From Bacteroidetes bacterium UBA7662 (GTDB lineage: Bacteria; Bacteroidota; Bacteroidia; UBA7662), in contig DLHS01000018.1 of assembly GCA_002483345.1 (NCBI GenBank), forward strand, positions 1 through 64,000: a stretch of DNA of 64,000 bases, read 5' to 3'. The notes beneath the pieces are model-generated. The model did no database searches and was not told the origin of the DNA. It saw nothing but the letters and a program-made list of their open reading frames with translations. A program made the translations under genes and the position numbers. This document shows positions 54,924-64,000 of this stretch, in pieces. The stretch's first letter is position 1. Each line of letters opens with the position of its first letter.

Positions 54924-56108
54924 ATGGATACGCACCCCGCGCTGAATTTCGGCGATACCCACATCGCCTTTGCCTCCAAGTCCGACAATCAACTCCGCAA
55001 AGCCTACTGGCTGTTTCGTATGATGCATTCCCCCAGGCTGGTTCGTCTCCTGACCAGCGCGGCCAGCATCAGTTTTAAACTGCATCTGCCTGTCGACTGG
55101 GCTATACGCGCGACAGTCTTTGAACATTTTTGCGGCGGAGAGTCTATTGCAGGCTGCGAACCTGCCATTGAGGAGCTGGCAAAATATAAAATTGGCACCA
55201 TACTCGATTATTCGGTAGAAGGCAAAGAGGATGAAAAAGATCTCGACGCCTGCAAATTCGAAATCATCCGTACCATCGAAAAGGCCAGGCACGACTCAAG
55301 GATTCCCTTCAGCGTGTTTAAGGTTACAGGCGTCATCCGTTTTGAGCTACTTGAGAAAATTAACAGTCAGACCCGGCTCTCTCCCACCGAAACCGCCGAA
55401 TGGACCAGGGCCAGAGAAAGGGTGCACGCCATTTGCCATGCCGCCTGGGAGGCCAGACAAATGTTGTTCATTGATGCCGAAGACAGCTGGATACAGGATG
55501 CGATTGATGACCTGGTCACTGATATGCAGCGCACCTTCAACCAGGAGCAACCTATCGTATTCAATACCCTCCAGATGTACCGCCATGACCGGCTGTCATA
55601 TCTCCAAAAAAGCTATGTGCAAGCACGGGAAGCAGGGTATTGGTATGCAGTAAAATTGGTCCGCGGGGCCTATATGGAGAAGGAAAGAGACAGAGCGGCA
55701 CAAAAGGGATACCCCTCACCCATACAGCCGGATAAGGCTGCCAGTGACCGCGACTACGACGCCGCCGTTGCCTTTTGTGTGGAGCACATTCACCACATGG
55801 CTGTTTGTTCGGGTAGTCACAACGAAGAAAGCAACCTGAAGCTCGCCGCCCTTATGGCGGAAAACGGATTACCGACCAATCACCCGCTGATCTGGTTTGC
55901 CCAGCTCTATGGTATGAGTGATCACATCAGCTACAACCTGGCACATGCCGGTTACAATGTAGCCAAATACGTGCCTTATGCCCCCATCAAAACCATGATG
56001 CCCTACCTGATACGCCGTGCACAGGAGAATACTTCCATAGCCGGACAGATGGGCCGGGAGCTGGGGTTGCTGGTACGGGAGCTGGACAGGAGAAGAAACC
56101 TGCGTTGA
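54924..56108 (+). CDS. Proline dehydrogenase
   Basis: 394 residues from the ATG at 54924; a longer frame from 54861 lacks similarity. The PRODH barrel has LVRGAYMEKERDRA, the late RRAQENTSIAGQ with substrate-binding Arg residues, and ATHN-type motif as GSHNEESN. It oxidises proline to pyrroline-5-carboxylate with FAD and passes electrons to quinones. It is the monofunctional type, without the P5C dehydrogenase half. Confidence 0.93.
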   Translation: MDTHPALNFGDTHIAFASKSDNQLRKAYWLFRMMHSPRLVRLLTSAASISFKLHLPVDWAIRATVFEHFCGGESIAGCEPAIEELAKYKIGTILDYSVEGKEDEKDLDACKFEIIRTIEKARHDSRIPFSVFKVTGVIRFELLEKINSQTRLSPTETAEWTRARERVHAICHAAWEARQMLFIDAEDSWIQDAIDDLVTDMQRTFNQEQPIVFNTLQMYRHDRLSYLQKSYVQAREAGYWYAVKLVRGAYMEKERDRAAQKGYPSPIQPDKAASDRDYDAAVAFCVEHIHHMAVCSGSHNEESNLKLAALMAENGLPTNHPLIWFAQLYGMSDHISYNLAHAGYNVAKYVPYAPIKTMMPYLIRRAQENTSIAGQMGRELGLLVRELDRRRNLR

Positions 56109-56118
56109 GTTGAGGAAA

Positions 56119-56571
56119 TCAACTCGTATGATCATACACAATCACCCACCTGCCTTGCTTCTTTTTGAAGAGCAGGGTGAACGGGCCTGAAGGTTTGTCT
56201 TTCTCCCTGAAAAGCGTGTATTTTCCTGAAACCAGCCAGCAATCATCTGCCAGCGGTATCATTTGCCAGATTTCGAACTCCAGGGTCCCCATGGCTGCTT
56301 TATCGGGGTATCCTTTCTTATAGCCATCCAGGGTGGCCTGCCAGCCATGGCGGATACTTTTGCCTATAAACTGAAGGGAGTCCGACTTCCAGTAACCTTC
56401 CATAAAGCCTTCCAGATCGCCCTGGTTCCAGGCTTTTTGCTGATTTTCCAAAACCAAACGAATATCCTTTTCTGCATTCGCAGGTTGTGCATTTGTGAAA
56501 AATGCAGCCTGAACAAGTATCCAGATAAAAAAAAGTATAAATCCGGGACGAGGATAATGCATCTGCTCCAT
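56119..56571 (-). CDS. Exported SnoaL/DUF4440-like protein
   Basis: 150 residues. Hydrophobic leader about 8-28 (FILFFIWILVQAAFFTNAQ) suggests export. The rest is an NTF2/SnoaL-like cone fold (VLENQQKAWNQGDLEGFMEGY, KYTLFREKDKPSGPFTLLFKK). Members range from polyketide cyclases to binding proteins; the role here is unknown. It starts 6 bp after ald in the porX operon and is its last gene. Confidence 0.82.
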   Translation of the reverse strand: MEQMHYPRPGFILFFIWILVQAAFFTNAQPANAEKDIRLVLENQQKAWNQGDLEGFMEGYWKSDSLQFIGKSIRHGWQATLDGYKKGYPDKAAMGTLEFEIWQMIPLADDCWLVSGKYTLFREKDKPSGPFTLLFKKKQGRWVIVYDHTS

Positions 56572-56577
56572 AATGTT

Positions 56578-57795
56578 TTACAATCTCGCCGCGGCTATCA
56601 GCTCCAGGTTGGTGAAGCTCATGTCGAATTTCTGGCTGAGGTATTTGTTGGTGAGATTGCCGTTGAAGCAGTAAATACCTGCCCGGAGGCCTTTTTCTAT
56701 CCAGAAATAGCTGTCGATACCCCCGAATTCACCGGCTTCGATGAGCAGGGTGCTCAGGATATTGCTCAGCGCCATGGAGGCTGTCTGGGATACCCGTGAA
56801 GGTATATTTGGTACGCAGTAATGGATTACGTCGTGTTTCTTGAAGGTTGGTTTGGTGTGGTTGGTCAGTTCGGAGGTTTCGAAACAACCGCCCTGGTCTA
56901 TGCTCACATCTATAATCACCGAGCCGGGTTTCATCTGCTGTACCATCTCCTCCGTGACCACCATAGGCGCCCTGCCGGTTTCGGCATGGATGGCACCTAC
57001 CACCACATCAGCACTCTTCAGCTCCTGTGCCAGGGTATCCGGTTGTATCACAGAGGTATAAATACGCATACCCAGGTTGTTTTGAAGACGCTTGAGCCGG
57101 GTAATGCTGTTATCGAAAATACGGACGTCACTGCCCAGACCAATGGCGGTACGGGCGGCAAACTCCCCCACGGTACCGGCTCCCAGTATGACTACCTTGC
57201 TGGGTGGCACACCTGAAACACCCCCCAGTAATTTACCGCTGCCCTGAAACTGGTTGCTCAGGTATTCGGCTGCAATCAGAATGGCAGAACTACCGGCTAT
57301 CTCACTCATCGAACGTACGATAGGCAGGCTGTCGCTGGCATCTTTCATATACTCATAAGCTACCCCGATGATACGTTTCTCCACCAGGGCCTTTACATAG
57401 GCATGGGTAATGGTAGGTAGATGAATAGCCGAAAAGACAATCTGACCCGGACTCAGGTACTGAATCTCTTCCATGGGTATCGGGCCTACTTTTACAATCA
57501 CATGCGATTTGTAAAGTTCTTCGGCACTGTACACAATGTTGGCACCGGCTTCTGTATAATCCTTGTCGCTGTAAAAACTGGCGATACCAGCCTTGCTCTC
57601 TACCGTAACCTCATGCCCCATGCTCACCAACCGACCCACCGCCTGAGGGGTAAGTGCTACCCTGTTTTCCTGATAACCTCTTTCCCTGGGTACTCCGATA
57701 GACATCTGGGTGGTTTTCCGGGAAATACGCATGGGCTGCTCCAGCGGAGTAGCAGCAAAGCGGGAAAGCGATGAAGGTTCAGCAGACATGTTCAC
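56578..57795 (-). CDS. ald: Alanine dehydrogenase
   Basis: 405 residues, about 30 longer than usual because of an N-terminal extension (1-30); the core begins SIGVPRERGYQENRVALTP. Substrate and NAD regions: KVGPIPMEEIQYL, GVPPSKVVILGAGTVGEFAA, then VIIDVSIDQGGCFETS. It interconverts L-alanine and pyruvate plus ammonia. The family also includes transhydrogenase-like proteins, but length and motifs fit Ald. Start overlaps tsaE by 17 nt. Confidence 0.9.
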   Translation of the reverse strand: MNMSAEPSSLSRFAATPLEQPMRISRKTTQMSIGVPRERGYQENRVALTPQAVGRLVSMGHEVTVESKAGIASFYSDKDYTEAGANIVYSAEELYKSHVIVKVGPIPMEEIQYLSPGQIVFSAIHLPTITHAYVKALVEKRIIGVAYEYMKDASDSLPIVRSMSEIAGSSAILIAAEYLSNQFQGSGKLLGGVSGVPPSKVVILGAGTVGEFAARTAIGLGSDVRIFDNSITRLKRLQNNLGMRIYTSVIQPDTLAQELKSADVVVGAIHAETGRAPMVVTEEMVQQMKPGSVIIDVSIDQGGCFETSELTNHTKPTFKKHDVIHYCVPNIPSRVSQTASMALSNILSTLLIEAGEFGGIDSYFWIEKGLRAGIYCFNGNLTNKYLSQKFDMSFTNLELIAAARL

Positions 57796-58204
57796 AAATC
57801 AGTTGACGCGTACGATCTTCGAAGATACGCAAAGTGATTTGCAGATACGCAAGCGGAAGCAAAGGTTGAATGATTTCCGGCCATTCAATCAGACAAAGGG
57901 AACCACTGTCAAGATAGGTTTCAATACCCATGTCCAGGGCTTCCCCGATTGATTTAAGCCGATATAAATCGAAATGATAGACGGTTTGACCGCCTGCCCT
58001 GTACTCATTCACCAACCCATAGGTAGGGCTGCTCACAGCATCTTCTACTCCCAGACGGGAGCAAACCGAAGCAATCAGCGTGGTTTTCCCAACCCCCATA
58101 GGTCCTTCAATACACCATATCTTACTGTCACCAGCTTCACGCAACAGCCAGTCTGCTGCTGCCGCCAGGTCTTCCGGGCCGGAAAGATCGTACGTTGATT
58201 TCAT
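57779..58204 (-). CDS. tsaE: tRNA t6A biosynthesis ATPase TsaE
   Basis: 141 residues. Walker A GPMGVGKTT (about 36-44), then SSPTYGLVNEYRAGG and the Walker B-like YHFDLYRLKSIGEA, ending with LIEWPE. It works with TsaB, TsaC and TsaD to make threonylcarbamoyl-adenosine in tRNAs reading ANN codons. Overlaps porX by 4 nt and ald by 17 nt. Confidence 0.95.
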   Translation of the reverse strand: MKSTYDLSGPEDLAAAADWLLREAGDSKIWCIEGPMGVGKTTLIASVCSRLGVEDAVSSPTYGLVNEYRAGGQTVYHFDLYRLKSIGEALDMGIETYLDSGSLCLIEWPEIIQPLLPLAYLQITLRIFEDRTRQLICEHVC

Positions 58205-59757
58205 CGGGCAGTAAACACAGCAAAGGGTACAATCATCTCTTCCAGCGAAATACCTCCGTGCTGAAAGGTGTTACGGTACAAATTGACAAAGTGATGATAA
58301 TTGTTAGGATAGCAGAAATATTTATCTTCCGTACCAAATACGTAGGTAGAACTAAGGTAAGGTTTGGTAAGGCCCGCCTTTTCCGGTTTGTCAACTACAA
58401 AAAGCTCCCGGTCGTCATAACCCAGGTTCTTTCCTTCCTTGTAACGCAGATTGGTGGTCGTGTTTTTGTCACCCGCTATCCGAACCGGCTCTCCTACCTT
58501 GATGGTACCATGATCGGTGGTAATGACCAGCCGGTGCCCCTTGGCAGCCACCTTTTTAAGCATCTCAAACAAAGGAGAATGTTCAAACCACGACCGGGTA
58601 ATTGACCGGTAAGCCGCCTCATCATCCGCCAGTTCTTTGATCACGTTCATCTCCGTCCGGGCGTGACTCAGCATATCAACGAAGTTGTAAACAACCACAT
58701 TAAGCTGGTTGTCAAACAAATTAGAGAGGTTTTCGGTCAGCTGTTTGCCATGGTGGAGCGTAGTAATCTTGTGATAGCTGAACTTCATATCCCTGCCAAA
58801 TCGTTTCAGCTGTTCATGCAGAAAAAACTCTTCATGCATGTTTTTACTGCCTTCATCGCTGTCTCCATCGTTCCATTTATCCGGGTATCTTTTTTTGATT
58901 TCAGCTGGCATCAGCCCCGAAAAAAGGGCATTTCTGGCAAACTCGGTACTCGTAGGCAGTATGCTGAGGTAGGGCTGCAGTACGTCCAGCCTGAAGTATT
59001 CGTTGATGTAAGGTTCCAGTATCCGGAACTGGTCGAGGCGCAGGTTATCAATGACCACCAGCCAAGTCGGCTTTTTATCGTCAAGCAAAGGCACCAGATT
59101 TCTTTTCAGGAGGTTGTAGGATAAAGTCGGTGACTTATCCGGTGCTTCAAACCAATCCAGGTAATTGTCTTTGATAAACTTGCCAAACTGACGGTTCGCT
59201 TCGGATTTCTGCATCGCAAAAACCTCCTTCATGCCGTCATCCTGACTTTTTTCGAGCTCAATCTCCCAGTAAACAAGTTTTTGGTACAAATCAATCCATT
59301 CTGCCGCATCCAGCACATCATTGACTGCCATTCCGAGATTGCGGAAATCCTGCTGGTAACCGGAAGTTGTTTTTTCACTTACCAGTCTTTTGTTGTCGAT
59401 TATTTTTTTGATAGACAATAAAATCTGGTTGGGGTTCACTGGTTTGATGAGATAGTCGGCGATTTTGGAACCGATGGCTTCTTCCATCAGATATTCCTCC
59501 TCGCTTTTGGTAATCATCACCACCGGCAGATTGGGTTGGAGATTTTTAATGCGTGGGAGGGCCTCGAGGCCGGAAACACCGGGCATATTTTCATCGAGGA
59601 AGACGATGTCGAAGCTGTTTTGTTGCACTGCCTCGACGGCATCTTCCCCGTTGGTGACGGGTGTAATTTCGTATCCCTTTGATTTAAGGAAGAGAATATG
59701 GGGTTTCAGCAGGTCGATTTCATCGTCGGCCCAGAGAATGTGAATCTTCTGGCTCAT
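58201..59757 (-). CDS. porX: T9SS response regulator PorX (receiver plus PglZ domain)
   Basis: 518 residues, the length known for PorX. A receiver domain (about 1-120) has acidic pocket Asp11-Asp12 and phospho-acceptor Asp55 (FLDENMPG), with Lys in LIKPVNP. A PglZ/alkaline-phosphatase-superfamily domain (about 200-515) has LPTSTEFARNALFSG near residue 270, where PorX proteins carry a catalytic Thr. PorX, with kinase PorY, regulates type IX secretion; its PglZ part hydrolyses cyclic oligonucleotides in some species. No porY is in the window. First gene of porX-tsaE-ald-SnoaL. Confidence 0.93.
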   Translation of the reverse strand: MSQKIHILWADDEIDLLKPHILFLKSKGYEITPVTNGEDAVEAVQQNSFDIVFLDENMPGVSGLEALPRIKNLQPNLPVVMITKSEEEYLMEEAIGSKIADYLIKPVNPNQILLSIKKIIDNKRLVSEKTTSGYQQDFRNLGMAVNDVLDAAEWIDLYQKLVYWEIELEKSQDDGMKEVFAMQKSEANRQFGKFIKDNYLDWFEAPDKSPTLSYNLLKRNLVPLLDDKKPTWLVVIDNLRLDQFRILEPYINEYFRLDVLQPYLSILPTSTEFARNALFSGLMPAEIKKRYPDKWNDGDSDEGSKNMHEEFFLHEQLKRFGRDMKFSYHKITTLHHGKQLTENLSNLFDNQLNVVVYNFVDMLSHARTEMNVIKELADDEAAYRSITRSWFEHSPLFEMLKKVAAKGHRLVITTDHGTIKVGEPVRIAGDKNTTTNLRYKEGKNLGYDDRELFVVDKPEKAGLTKPYLSSTYVFGTEDKYFCYPNNYHHFVNLYRNTFQHGGISLEEMIVPFAVFTAR

Positions 59758-59786
59758 TCAGCTATTTTTAAGGCTTGAAAGGGTAA

Positions 59787-59794
59787 CGAAATTA
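59787..59794 (-). promoter_or_regulatory. -7 box of porX promoter
   Basis: TAATTTCG on the minus strand, one mismatch from the consensus, lies 29 nt before the porX ATG in the 71-bp divergent gap. Confidence 0.45.
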
Positions 59795-59828
59795 CGGCCT
59801 TTTCCGTACAGCTTTTAAAAGCAATACT

Positions 59829-61064
59829 TTGAATAAAAAGAAAATCATCAACGATCCCATTTATGGTTTCCTGCAATTGCCGCATGAAATCATTTACGAT
59901 CTGATACAACACCCTTATTTCCAGCGACTCCGGCGCATCAAACAGGTCGGCATGACCTACCAGGTTTACCCTGGTGCCATGCACACCCGTTACAACCATG
60001 CACTGGGAGCTATGCACCTGATGCAAAAGGCGATAGAAGTGCTGCGTGAAAAAGGACATCAAATCAGTGATGATGAGGCCCTGGGTGCCTACATTGCCAT
60101 ACTGCTGCACGATATTGGCCACGGCCCGTTCAGCCATGCCCTCGAATTTCTGTTCATCCGTGATGTTCACCATGAAGATATTTCGATGCGGATGATGCAC
60201 GACATCAATGCAGAGATGGGTGGTAAACTGGAAACGGCCATTTCTATTTTCCGGGGCGACTATCCCAAAAAATTCCTGCATCAGCTTGTCAGCAGTCAGC
60301 TCGACATGGACAGGCTCGATTATCTTACCCGGGACAGCTTTTTCACCGGTGTATCAGAAGGAGTCGTGAGCTGGGACCGCATCATCAAAATGCTGGAAGT
60401 GGTAGATGACCAGCTGGTCATAGAAGAAAAAGGCATTTACAGCATTGAGAAGTTTATTATAGCCCGCCGGCTCATGTACTGGCAGGTGTATCTGCACAAA
60501 ACAGTTTTATCTGCCGAGTTTATGATTGCGCGTATTCTAAAGCGCGCCAAAGAATTGGCCTTGCAGGGAGAAAAATTATTTGGCACCCCTGCCCTGCTCT
60601 TTTTTCTGGAACAGGATATTGATGCAGACCGGTTTCACAAAGATCCGGAAGTCATCAGACAATTCGCTTCACTCGACGACCATGACATTTTCAGTGCCCT
60701 TAAGGTTTGGTCGACTCATCCTGACCTCGTGCTTTCCCATTTAAGTTATGCCCTCTTCAACCGGCAGCTCAATCGGGTATACCTGAGCAATGAAGCCTTT
60801 TCAACAGACAAAGTAGAAGCCTACAGGAATAGGTTACTATTGCTTTATCCGCAACTGAAAGGCCTCGAAGATTACCTGCTGGCCACGGGAACAGTAACCA
60901 ACAATGCTTACAATCCAAGTACAGACCGGATTCTGATTCTCCGTAAAGGAGGCGCTGTGGCAGATGTAACCGATCTGTCGGACAATCTGAACCTCAAAAC
61001 CTTATCTCAGACCGTTGTAAAGCACTATCTGTGGGTTCCTAAATTCCTGGAAGACAAGGTATAA
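59829..61064 (+). CDS. HD-domain phosphohydrolase (dNTPase/SAMHD1-like)
   Basis: 411 residues. Start is TTG at 59829; homologs I recall begin with a similar KKIINDPIYGF, and the next Met falls inside the HD domain. Metal-site motifs are in order: HTRYNHALGAMHLM, LLHDIGHGPFSHALE, and later LDMDRLDYLTRDSFFTGV. The family includes dGTP triphosphohydrolases and other phosphohydrolases. The true substrate is unknown. It is divergent from porX, 71 bp apart. Confidence 0.87.
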   Translation: MNKKKIINDPIYGFLQLPHEIIYDLIQHPYFQRLRRIKQVGMTYQVYPGAMHTRYNHALGAMHLMQKAIEVLREKGHQISDDEALGAYIAILLHDIGHGPFSHALEFLFIRDVHHEDISMRMMHDINAEMGGKLETAISIFRGDYPKKFLHQLVSSQLDMDRLDYLTRDSFFTGVSEGVVSWDRIIKMLEVVDDQLVIEEKGIYSIEKFIIARRLMYWQVYLHKTVLSAEFMIARILKRAKELALQGEKLFGTPALLFFLEQDIDADRFHKDPEVIRQFASLDDHDIFSALKVWSTHPDLVLSHLSYALFNRQLNRVYLSNEAFSTDKVEAYRNRLLLLYPQLKGLEDYLLATGTVTNNAYNPSTDRILILRKGGAVADVTDLSDNLNLKTLSQTVVKHYLWVPKFLEDKV

Positions 61065-61156
61065 AAGCTGCCGGTCGGACAGGGTTGGCAATCAAATGCA
61101 GCAGCTTTTTTGATTGTCGACCTATTTTCGGATATTTGTCAACTATTCAAAGTTGA

Positions 61157-62203
61157 TTGATGCAATTTACCGCACAGGAAATCGCTGATCTGGTGGGTGG
61201 AAAGCTCGAAGGAGATCCAACCGTTCAGGTGAGCAAACTGGCCAAAATCGAGGAAGCAGATGCCCAAAGCATCAGTTTCATTGCGAACCCCAAATACCTG
61301 GGGTTCCTCAATTCTACCAAGGCGGCCCTCCTGATTATCAGCAACACCCTTGAAATTCCGGAAAAGCCTGCTGCTACTCTTTTGAGGGTAGAAGATCCTT
61401 ATTCCAGTTTTTCCAAACTGCTCAGTCTTTACAACAACAACAGCATAGAAAAAAGTGGCATTGAGCCGAATGCCTTTGTTTCGCCGAATGCCCAGGTAGG
61501 AGAAAACGCCTACATCGCAGGCTTTGCCTATCTGAGTGACGGTGTGGTGGTTGGCCGGAATGTCAAAATCATGCCAGGCGTATACCTCGGGCCGAATGTG
61601 AAAGTTGGTGATAACACCATTTTATTTGCCAATGTAAGTGTGCAGCACAACTGTGAAATTGGTGCCAACTGTATACTGCACCCGGGTGTGGTTATCGGCA
61701 GTGATGGTTTTGGTTTTGCCCCGCAAAAGGACGGCACTTACCACAAAGTGGCGCAGAATGGCAATGTGGTGATAGAGGATAATGTAGAGATAGGAGCCAA
61801 TTGTGCCATTGACCGTGCTACCATGGGCTCCACCCTGATTAAAAAAGGCGTAAAACTGGATAACCTTGTACACCTGGCGCACAATGTGGAATTGGGTGAA
61901 AACACGGTGATTGCCGCCCAAAGTGGTGTCTCCGGCAGTACCCGCCTCGACCGGAATGTGGTTGTTGGCGGTCAGGTAGGTTTTGTTGGCCATTTGTATA
62001 TTGCGCCGGGTTCCCAGTTCGGTGCCCAGAGTGGCATTACCCGCTCCCTGACAGAGCCCAATAAAAAATACAACGGCACACCCATTCAGGAGTATATGGG
62101 CTCCATGCGGTCGAATGCCACCATCAGACGTTTGCCTGAACTGGAGAAACGTATACAAGAGCTGGAAAAAATCATTACCCAGCTGCAGATAACAGAGAAA
62201 TAA
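61157..62203 (+). CDS. lpxD: UDP-3-O-acylglucosamine N-acyltransferase
   Basis: 348 residues. An N-terminal uridine-binding domain (about 1-100) with ADAQSISFIANPKY is followed by a left-handed beta-helix of hexapeptide repeats (about 105-310) that carries the catalytic His in LDNLVHLAHNVELGE. A C-terminal coiled helix (about 325-345) follows. It adds the second acyl chain in lipid A synthesis. lpxC-fabZ starts 5 bp after its stop. Confidence 0.96.
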   Translation: MMQFTAQEIADLVGGKLEGDPTVQVSKLAKIEEADAQSISFIANPKYLGFLNSTKAALLIISNTLEIPEKPAATLLRVEDPYSSFSKLLSLYNNNSIEKSGIEPNAFVSPNAQVGENAYIAGFAYLSDGVVVGRNVKIMPGVYLGPNVKVGDNTILFANVSVQHNCEIGANCILHPGVVIGSDGFGFAPQKDGTYHKVAQNGNVVIEDNVEIGANCAIDRATMGSTLIKKGVKLDNLVHLAHNVELGENTVIAAQSGVSGSTRLDRNVVVGGQVGFVGHLYIAPGSQFGAQSGITRSLTEPNKKYNGTPIQEYMGSMRSNATIRRLPELEKRIQELEKIITQLQITEK

Positions 62204-62208
62204 GTAGC

Positions 62209-63606
62209 ATGACCGATAATCAACGCACCATTGGTGTTCCAGTGAGCATTTCCGGCGTAGGCCTGCATACGGGCGCGCAGGTGAAGATGACCTTTCGTCC
62301 GGCACCCGTGAACCATGGTTTTGTATTCAAACGTATCGATCTGGAAGGAAATCCGGAAATTCCGGCACTGGTTGATTATGTGGTAGATACTTCCCGTGGT
62401 ACAACCTTGCAAAAGGGCGCTGCCAAAGTGCATACCGTTGAGCATACCCTGGCTGCTTTGGTTGGTATGCAACTCGACAACATACTCATAGAACTGGATG
62501 GTGCCGAAACACCCATTGCAGACGGCAGTTCCATCGAGTTCATCAAAGTGCTCGAACCGGCCGGTATTGTAGAGCAGGATGCACCCCGCAACTACCTTGA
62601 AATCACGGAGAATTTTCATTTCTATGATCCGGAAAAGGATGTGGAAATTACGATTCTTCCTTATGAGCGTTACCGCATTTCGGTGTTGGTAGATTACGAC
62701 TCTCCGGTTTTAGGTACCCAGCATGCTACCCTGAATCACATCAAAGACTTCAAGGAAGAGATAGCAGCCTGTCGTACCTTCTCTTTTCTGCACGAATTGC
62801 AGATGTTACTCGACAACAACCTCATCCGTGGCGGTGATCTGAACAATGCCATCGTGGTTGTTGACAAAATTGTGAATGAAAAGGAACTGGCAGAACTGGC
62901 CAAGGCCTTCAACAAACCCCATATGGAGGTTCGTCGCGAAGGAATCCTCAACAATGTGGAACTGCGCTTTGTGAATGAACCCGCGCGGCATAAGCTACTG
63001 GATGTGGTGGGAGATCTTGCCTTGCTTGGCCGTCCTATCAAAGGTCATGTGATCGCTTCCAAGCCCGGCCATGCCGGCAATGTCGATTTCTGCAAAAACC
63101 TCAAAAACAGCCTGAAGAAAAAACCAGCCAAATACGATATCCCACGGTATGATCCGGATGCGGAGCCCGTTTTTGACGTGAATAAAATCATGGAGTTCTT
63201 ACCACACCGCTACCCGTTTTTGCTGGTAGATAAAATCACAGAACTCAGTGATACCCACGTTGTGGGTGTTAAAAATGTGAGCATGAATGAGCCACATTTC
63301 ATAGGTCACTTCCCCAATAATCCCGTCATGCCCGGCGTTCTTTCCATTGAAGCCATGGCACAGACAGGAGGTATTCTCTGTTTAAGTCTGATGGATGATC
63401 CCGGAGGGTACTGGACCTATTTTCTAAAAATAGATAATGCAAAATTTAAAGATAAAATTGTGCCGGGTGACACCCTTGTCTTTAAATTGGTGCTCAAAGA
63501 ACCCATACGTCGCGGCATCTGTCAGATGTACGGACAGGCATTCGTAGGAACGCGCCTGGTAGTAGAAGCCGACCTGATGGCACAACTTGTTAAGAAGACA
63601 AACTAA
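62209..63606 (+). CDS. lpxC-fabZ: LpxC-FabZ fusion: UDP-3-O-acyl-N-acetylglucosamine deacetylase and beta-hydroxyacyl-ACP dehydratase
   Basis: 465 residues. LpxC part about 1-305: zinc site [17 protein letters not shown]-type [12 protein letters not shown] and [16 protein letters not shown]. FabZ part about 320-465: [11 protein letters not shown] with catalytic His, and [20 protein letters not shown]. The fusion joins the committed step of lipid A synthesis to fatty-acid elongation and is standard in Bacteroidota. Its stop overlaps the lpxA start (TAATG). Confidence 0.97.
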   Translation: MTDNQRTIGVPVSISGVGLHTGAQVKMTFRPAPVNHGFVFKRIDLEGNPEIPALVDYVVDTSRGTTLQKGAAKVHTVEHTLAALVGMQLDNILIELDGAETPIADGSSIEFIKVLEPAGIVEQDAPRNYLEITENFHFYDPEKDVEITILPYERYRISVLVDYDSPVLGTQHATLNHIKDFKEEIAACRTFSFLHELQMLLDNNLIRGGDLNNAIVVVDKIVNEKELAELAKAFNKPHMEVRREGILNNVELRFVNEPARHKLLDVVGDLALLGRPIKGHVIASKPGHAGNVDFCKNLKNSLKKKPAKYDIPRYDPDAEPVFDVNKIMEFLPHRYPFLLVDKITELSDTHVVGVKNVSMNEPHFIGHFPNNPVMPGVLSIEAMAQTGGILCLSLMDDPGGYWTYFLKIDNAKFKDKIVPGDTLVFKLVLKEPIRRGICQMYGQAFVGTRLVVEADLMAQLVKKTN

Positions 63607-64000
63607 TGAACCAACCGCTGGCCTATATTCATCCCGACGCGAAAATCGCGGCCGATGTAGTGATCTCTCCTTTTGTCACCATCGAAGGCGATGTTGAAAT
63701 CGCTGAAGGTTGCTGGATTGGCTCCAATGTAACCATCTTCAATGGTGCCAGGATTGGCAAAAACGTTAAAATTTATCCAGGTGCTGTTATTTCAGCCGCC
63801 CCTCAGGATCTGAAATACCAGGGCGAGCAAACCCTTACCTACATTGGTGACAATACCATCATCAGGGAATGTGTTACCGTTAACCGTGGTACCCGCGACC
63901 GGATGAAAACCGTCGTAGGCAATGACTGTCTGCTGATGGCTTATTCCCATGTAGCCCACGATTGCCTGGTTGGCAACCATGTAATTCTGGCCAACCTGGC
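63606..64000 (+). CDS. lpxA: UDP-N-acetylglucosamine acyltransferase (5' part, cut by window edge)
   Basis: The first 131 codons of an open frame that runs off the right edge. It starts with [15 protein letters not shown]. The visible hexapeptide repeats form a left-handed beta-helix, and [18 protein letters not shown] and [13 protein letters not shown] (catalytic His) are typical LpxA motifs. LpxA transfers the first acyl chain to UDP-GlcNAc. The start codon overlaps the lpxC-fabZ stop by 1 nt. Confidence 0.93.
   Translation, partial: MNQPLAYIHPDAKIAADVVISPFVTIEGDVEIAEGCWIGSNVTIFNGARIGKNVKIYPGAVISAAPQDLKYQGEQTLTYIGDNTIIRECVTVNRGTRDRMKTVVGNDCLLMAYSHVAHDCLVGNHVILANL

Noticed and set aside
62209..63606. 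Two enzymes in one frame as a possible assembly or frameshift error
   Set aside because: LpxC-FabZ fusion is normal in Bacteroidota and both halves have intact active sites.

Overview
The window is a stretch of chromosome from a member of the Bacteroidota. The evidence is the class-specific gene fusions (SecD-SecF, LpxC-FabZ, DAHP synthase-chorismate mutase), the type IX secretion (T9SS) regulator PorX, several secreted proteins with T9SS-type C-terminal sorting domains, a TonB-dependent receptor with a carboxypeptidase-regulatory-like N-terminus, and promoters of the TAnnTTTG type. The many large secreted proteins and M43 proteases suggest the Saprospirales/Chitinophagales side of the phylum. 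That placement is inference; no rRNA gene is present to test it. There is no phage, transposase, integrase or CRISPR array. Most of the DNA is core genome with a few accessory islands.

Layout. 1-6400: a giant secreted repeat protein (C-terminus beyond the left edge) and a predicted membrane-spanning TPR/HTH regulator just upstream of it. 6400-16050: a minus-strand block with secDF, a small secreted orphan, a KtrA-type RCK protein, uridine kinase, a TonB-dependent receptor, rpe, a deoxynucleoside kinase and folK. 16050-20370: plus-strand sppA, a GT9 glycosyltransferase, a DinB-fold protein and a nucleoside phosphorylase. 20350-24760: minus-strand phosphatase, rluD-type synthase, tilS, a retropepsin-like protein and mdh. 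24880-31750: three paralogous M43 metalloproteases with T9SS sorting domains, interrupted by an uncharacterised 596-residue protein on the other strand. 31800-36290: a PLP enzyme, the tig-clpP-clpX group and tRNA-Leu(UAG). 36700-44000: relA/spoT, a Fur-family regulator, purA, pabB and another T9SS-sorted protein. 44160-45300: the rpsF-rpsR-rplI operon. 45700-49000: a DUF4382 lipoprotein, dnaX and a degenerate HNH-AP2 protein. 49000-54770: a five-gene shikimate operon ending in a transporter. 54900-61070: proline dehydrogenase, the porX-tsaE-ald-SnoaL operon and an HD-domain protein. 61150-64000: lpxD, lpxC-fabZ and lpxA (cut by the right edge).

How the genes fit together. SecDF moves signal-peptide proteins across the inner membrane, PorX regulates the T9SS, and at least four, probably five, encoded proteins look like T9SS cargo. 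The lpx genes and the GT9 enzyme serve lipid A and LPS, which also anchors T9SS cargo. The shikimate operon supplies chorismate, which PabB and FolK take toward folate. RelA/SpoT, Fur, ClpXP and trigger factor provide stringent response, metal regulation and protein quality control.

Most unusual signals. Three different palindromic intergenic elements are visible: a GCGAGA-rich one abutting two terminators, a 194-bp GC-rich one, and an AT-rich one next to tRNA-Leu. The rpe-dnk gap carries remnants of two of them. Other points are a putative operator pair in front of the giant protein beside a membrane-spanning regulator, the non-glycine zinc motifs of all three M43 proteases, the uncharacterised protein among them, and an HNH-AP2 protein whose nuclease motif is eroded.
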